Shown here: piece after piece, positions 5,598 to 7,818 of the stretch
How the letters are laid out: every line of letters begins with the position of its first letter
Numbering within the stretch: the first letter of the stretch is position 1
Assembly: GCA_020696885.1 (NCBI GenBank)
Contig: JAJFMS010000121.1
Span: 1 to 7,818 of the forward strand
Reading direction: 5' to 3'
Origin: Armatimonadota bacterium
GTDB taxonomy: Bacteria; Armatimonadota; SYMT01
Length of the DNA: 7,818 bases
The notes under the pieces: generated by a model
What the model saw: only the letters and a program-made list of their open reading frames with translations
The model's database searches: none
What the model was told of the DNA's origin: nothing
Translations under genes and position numbers: made by a program

Positions 5598-7166
5598 CTA
5601 TTCCGCGTTGTAGATCGCCTCGCACACGCGGCCCAGGGCGCGGCCTTCCCGGTTGATGCCGTCCGCGTCGGTCAGCATGCGGTTGTTGAGCACCAGGGAG
5701 ATCACCAGTCGCTTACCGCTCTTCGAGGTGAGGTAGCCCGCCAGGGCCTTGCTGGTGAGCAGCCGGGTCCCGTTGAGCGGGTTGCCGACCACGTACGTCC
5801 CGGTCTTCGCCAGCACCTTTCCGCGCGCTGGGCTGTTCTCACCCACCACGGTGGCCAGCGTGCCGTCCACCCCCAGGATCGGCAGCGCCTCGCGGTAGAC
5901 CGGAAAGTCTTCCCGCTTCGCCATCGCGCGTAGGAGCTGGACCGTAGCGCGGGGGCTGGTCATGTCGGACGGGGAGCCGCCGGCGCCGCCGCCAAAGGAA
6001 ATCGTCTCGGCCTCCACCCCGGCGCGCTTGAAGAACTCCTGTTCCAGCCGCAGCCCGTCGCCCAGCGTGCGCTTGCCGTGCTTCACCGCCACCAGGAGCG
6101 GCAGCATGCTGGCGTGGAGGTTGTGGCTCACCTTGAGGATCAGCTTGGCGTTCTCGCTGAACGGCGCCGAGGTGTGGAGGGCTGTTCGCGGCAGCCCCGA
6201 TACCGCTTCGCGGGTGGGTAAGGCGTCTCCGGGGTTCACGCCGAGGGCGGAGGCGTCCACCACCACGCCCACGCGGCGCAGCGCCTCGATGAACAGGGAG
6301 CGCGCCCAGGAACTGGGATCATCCACCTCCTGAATGCTCACCACCGGCGCGGCGTCCTCCGCAATGGCGCCGCGCACCACGATCCGGCCGGCGGTGGGCG
6401 AGCTGATCCGGAGGGAAGTGCTTCCGCCTTTTGGCAGGGTTTCCACCCGCGCGTCCACCTGCAGCGCCTCGCAGTGGGGTCGCCATTCCACCTGCGCGGC
6501 GGCGCCCGCGGCGCCGGGCTTCACCGTCACGTCGATCACGTTGTCGTTCACCACGATCGGCGTCACCTGGCGCGGGCCGCTGCCGGTGCTGTCCGCGGGC
6601 TCGAAGAGGCGGTCGTCGACCAGCACCTCACCGTCTACGCGGCGGATGCCCGCGGCGGCGATTTGCCGCGCCAGGTCGTCCAGGCCTGCCAGCGGGTCCG
6701 GCGCCGTCAACTGCGCGGGGCTGTTGAAGCCCGCGTAGATGTGGTCCGTGTTAGTGAAGGCGATCTTGCCCGGCGAGGTGGCTCGTCCGCCCAGGGTGGG
6801 GTCGCCGCTGGCCACCAGGATCAGGTCACCCTTTAGCCGGCCGTCCTGCACCTCGCCGCGGCGGTAGACCGGGGTCTCGAACCGGTAGCCGGCGCCCAGC
6901 GCGTCCAGCGCAGTGGCTACCGAGTACAGCTTGGTAGTGGAGGCGGGGGTGAAGAGCTGGTCCGCGTTCCGCTCGTAGAGGGTTTTGCCGGTCTCCTGGT
7001 CCGTCACCAGCACTCCCCAACGGGAGCTGCGGTACTCCGGGGCGTCGATAATCGCCTCGATCCCGGTTTGCAGTCCGCCCTCGGCGGCAACGGCGCCCGT
7101 CGTCAGGAGCAGCAGGAGGCTGAGGGCCACCGAGGCCCGGTTACGCAGGTTGGCTCGCATTCTCAT
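5598..7166 (-). CDS. dacB: D-alanyl-D-alanine carboxypeptidase/endopeptidase, PBP4 type (peptidase family S13)
   Basis: The protein has 522 aa from the ATG at 7166, preceded by AGGAG at 6 nt. The frame stays open 140 codons further upstream without a better start, so the shorter form is chosen; its N terminus is then a clear signal peptide (MRMRANLRNR, a leucine-rich core to about residue 21, AVAA near 25-28). The enzyme trims the terminal D-Ala from peptidoglycan stem peptides and may cut cross-links in the periplasm. The three penicillin-binding motifs are present: SxxK as STTK (76-79), SxN as SHN (347-349) and KTG (454-456). Between SxxK and SxN lies the long insert typical of S13 enzymes, including LILVASGDPTLGG (115-127) and VDGEVLVDDRLF (177-188). 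Length fits PBP4-like proteins. The SxN motif is SHN rather than the SDN of E. coli PBP4. The gene is divergent from the PAS-domain gene. The symbol is by family resemblance; one-to-one orthology with E. coli dacB is not shown. Confidence 0.93.
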   Translation of the reverse strand: MRMRANLRNRASVALSLLLLLTTGAVAAEGGLQTGIEAIIDAPEYRSSRWGVLVTDQETGKTLYERNADQLFTPASTTKLYSVATALDALGAGYRFETPVYRRGEVQDGRLKGDLILVASGDPTLGGRATSPGKIAFTNTDHIYAGFNSPAQLTAPDPLAGLDDLARQIAAAGIRRVDGEVLVDDRLFEPADSTGSGPRQVTPIVVNDNVIDVTVKPGAAGAAAQVEWRPHCEALQVDARVETLPKGGSTSLRISSPTAGRIVVRGAIAEDAAPVVSIQEVDDPSSWARSLFIEALRRVGVVVDASALGVNPGDALPTREAVSGLPRTALHTSAPFSENAKLILKVSHNLHASMLPLLVAVKHGKRTLGDGLRLEQEFFKRAGVEAETISFGGGAGGSPSDMTSPRATVQLLRAMAKREDFPVYREALPILGVDGTLATVVGENSPARGKVLAKTGTYVVGNPLNGTRLLTSKALAGYLTSKSGKRLVISLVLNNRMLTDADGINREGRALGRVCEAIYNAE

Positions 7167-7172
7167 CGCCTT

Positions 7173-7177
7173 CTCCT
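7173..7177 (-). promoter_or_regulatory. Ribosome binding site deciding the carboxypeptidase start
   Basis: AGGAG on the minus strand lies 6 nt before the ATG at 7166. A second in-frame ATG at 7160 would have 12 nt spacing, so 7166 is preferred. Confidence 0.75.
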
Positions 7178-7425
7178 TCGCCTCCGGGTGGGGATGCAAC
7201 ACCGTTTGCAATGCGCCGGACCGGAGTGTTCGCAGCTCCTGAATCGGTTGCGACGCGGGCGCCTGCTCACCTCCCACCCTTTCAAAAGAAGGCTCTGTAA
7301 ACAGGAATATCTCGCGAAAGCAATGGGTAGAACTCCCCGGCGTAGGGCTTGACCGGGCGGCGCAAGGTTGCTCGCTCAGTTGAGGATTGCCAGCGCGCCG
7401 GCGGGATCGGGAACCCCGCGGCGGT

Positions 7426-7429
7426 GGAG
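7426..7429 (+). promoter_or_regulatory. Ribosome binding site of the PAS-domain gene
   Basis: GGAG lies 5 nt before the ATG at 7435 and supports that start. Confidence 0.6.
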
Positions 7430-7434
7430 AGACG

Positions 7435-7818
7435 ATGAGCGACGAGACGGGGCGACCCACGAAGCGAGGCGGGGCGACCTTTGGACCCACCGTGTCTCCC
7501 GGCGAGGCGGAGCTGAAGCTCCGGCTGCTGGTGGAGAACGTCCACGACGTGGCGATCTTCCTCATGGATCCGGACGGGATCATCACCTCCTGGAACGCCG
7601 CCGCCGAGAAGATGAAGGGGTTCTCCGCCGAGGAGGCGATCGGCAGTCACTACCGGATGCTCTACCTACCGGAGGACGCCGCCCTGGGGAAGCCGGAAGA
7701 GCACCTGCGCCTGGCGCGGGAGCAGGGGAAGTTCAGCGAGAAGGGTTATCGCGCCCGTAAGAACTCCACGCCGTTCTGGGCCCAGGTGATCGTCACCCCG
7801 CTGTGGGACGACCGGGGT
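7435..7818 (+). CDS. PAS-domain signalling protein, N-terminal part (3' end outside window)
   Basis: The frame runs from ATG 7435 to the window edge without a stop, giving 128 residues. After a polar N-terminal tail (1-24) comes one PAS domain (about 27-128) with strongly typical blocks: LLVENVHDVAIFLMDPDG (31-48), SWNAAAEKMKGFSAEEAIG (52-70), YLPEDAALGKPEEHL (77-91), and a PAC-like end FSEKGYRARKN...FWAQVIVTPLWDD (100-126). No Cys is visible in this part, so an LOV-type flavin adduct there is unlikely, and no haem ligand can be named. The protein begins with the PAS domain and has no N-terminal membrane segment, so a cytosolic sensor is likely. Proteins starting this way are commonly histidine kinases, diguanylate cyclases or sigma-54/SpoIIE-type regulators, and the output domain lies beyond the window. 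It is divergent from the carboxypeptidase gene; a regulatory link is possible but not shown. Confidence 0.9.
   Translation, partial: MSDETGRPTKRGGATFGPTVSPGEAELKLRLLVENVHDVAIFLMDPDGIITSWNAAAEKMKGFSAEEAIGSHYRMLYLPEDAALGKPEEHLRLAREQGKFSEKGYRARKNSTPFWAQVIVTPLWDDRG

Larger units (their letters stand above)
7167..7434. other. Divergent intergenic region between the carboxypeptidase and PAS genes
   Basis: These 268 bp should hold promoters for both genes. The middle (about 7280-7325) is the most A/T-rich part and contains CTGTAAACAG (CTGT and ACAG arms around AA). A TTGACC hexamer at 7349-7354 on the + strand resembles a -35 box, but nothing -10-like follows at 16-18 bp. A short stem TGCAA (7195-7199)/TTGCA (7206-7210) is also present. 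No promoter can be named with confidence. Confidence 0.6.

Noticed and set aside
7349..7354. TTGACC as a -35 promoter box for the PAS gene
   Set aside because: No -10-like hexamer occurs 16-18 bp downstream.
7167..7586. 140-codon upstream extension of the carboxypeptidase frame
   Set aside because: It would bury the signal peptide and overlap the start of the divergent PAS gene. ATG 7166 has AGGAG at the right distance.
7282..7650. Minus-strand open frame of 122 codons overlapping the PAS gene start
   Set aside because: No family features; it is antisense to a strongly conserved PAS domain.
7368..7760. Plus-strand open frame of 130 codons in another frame over the PAS gene
   Set aside because: Its translation is Arg/Gly-rich shadow sequence, whereas the frame from 7435 gives a textbook PAS domain.

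Overview
The window is a GC-rich bacterial chromosomal segment (about two-thirds G+C by eye) with five protein-coding genes and strong third-position G/C bias throughout. No rRNA, tRNA, CRISPR array, transposase, integrase or phage gene is visible. The gene set is a penicillin-acylase-family hydrolase, a CxxC-less thioredoxin-reductase-like flavoprotein with a cyclic-nucleotide-binding-type domain, a small UBP-type zinc finger, a secreted esterase, a PBP4-type carboxypeptidase and a PAS sensor. Together with hairpin-rich intergenic repeats this suggests a soil or environmental bacterium with a peptidoglycan wall. A phylum such as Gemmatimonadota or Acidobacteriota would fit, but that is an impression and the sequence does not settle it.

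Layout. (1) 1-1986, + strand: 3' part of a penicillin acylase family (Ntn-hydrolase) gene that enters from outside the window; its beta chain is complete. (2) 1987-2167: convergent intergenic region with two copies of a two-hairpin repeat spaced 71 bp apart. (3) 4118-2168, - strand: a two-gene unit, a 549-aa flavoprotein (cNMP-binding-like, redox-dead thioredoxin-like and pyridine-nucleotide reductase domains) followed after 22 bp by a 92-aa UBP-type zinc finger protein. (4) 4119-4432: 314-bp non-coding stretch with a leader hairpin next to the flavoprotein ribosome binding site, a short tandem repeat and a degenerate third copy of the first repeat hairpin. (5) 5449-4433, - strand: secreted serine esterase of the enterochelin-esterase-like group. 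(6) 7166-5598, - strand: exported D-alanyl-D-alanine carboxypeptidase/endopeptidase (PBP4 type). (7) 7435 to the right edge, + strand: N-terminal PAS domain of a probable signalling protein, divergent from the carboxypeptidase gene. The last gene is cut by the window edge.

How the genes may work together. The flavoprotein and zinc finger genes look like one transcription unit and are the most unusual part of the window. The reductase has no CxxC anywhere, its thioredoxin-like domain has no active-site cysteines, and its nucleotide-binding-type domain has lost the canonical phosphate-contacting arginine. A zinc-binding partner that in eukaryotes recognises ubiquitin tails is encoded right behind it. 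The other genes (acylase, esterase, carboxypeptidase) are probably envelope or extracytoplasmic enzymes and show no clear functional link to each other. I see no complete new defence or mobile system; the reductase/zinc-finger pair and the repeat family are the best leads.
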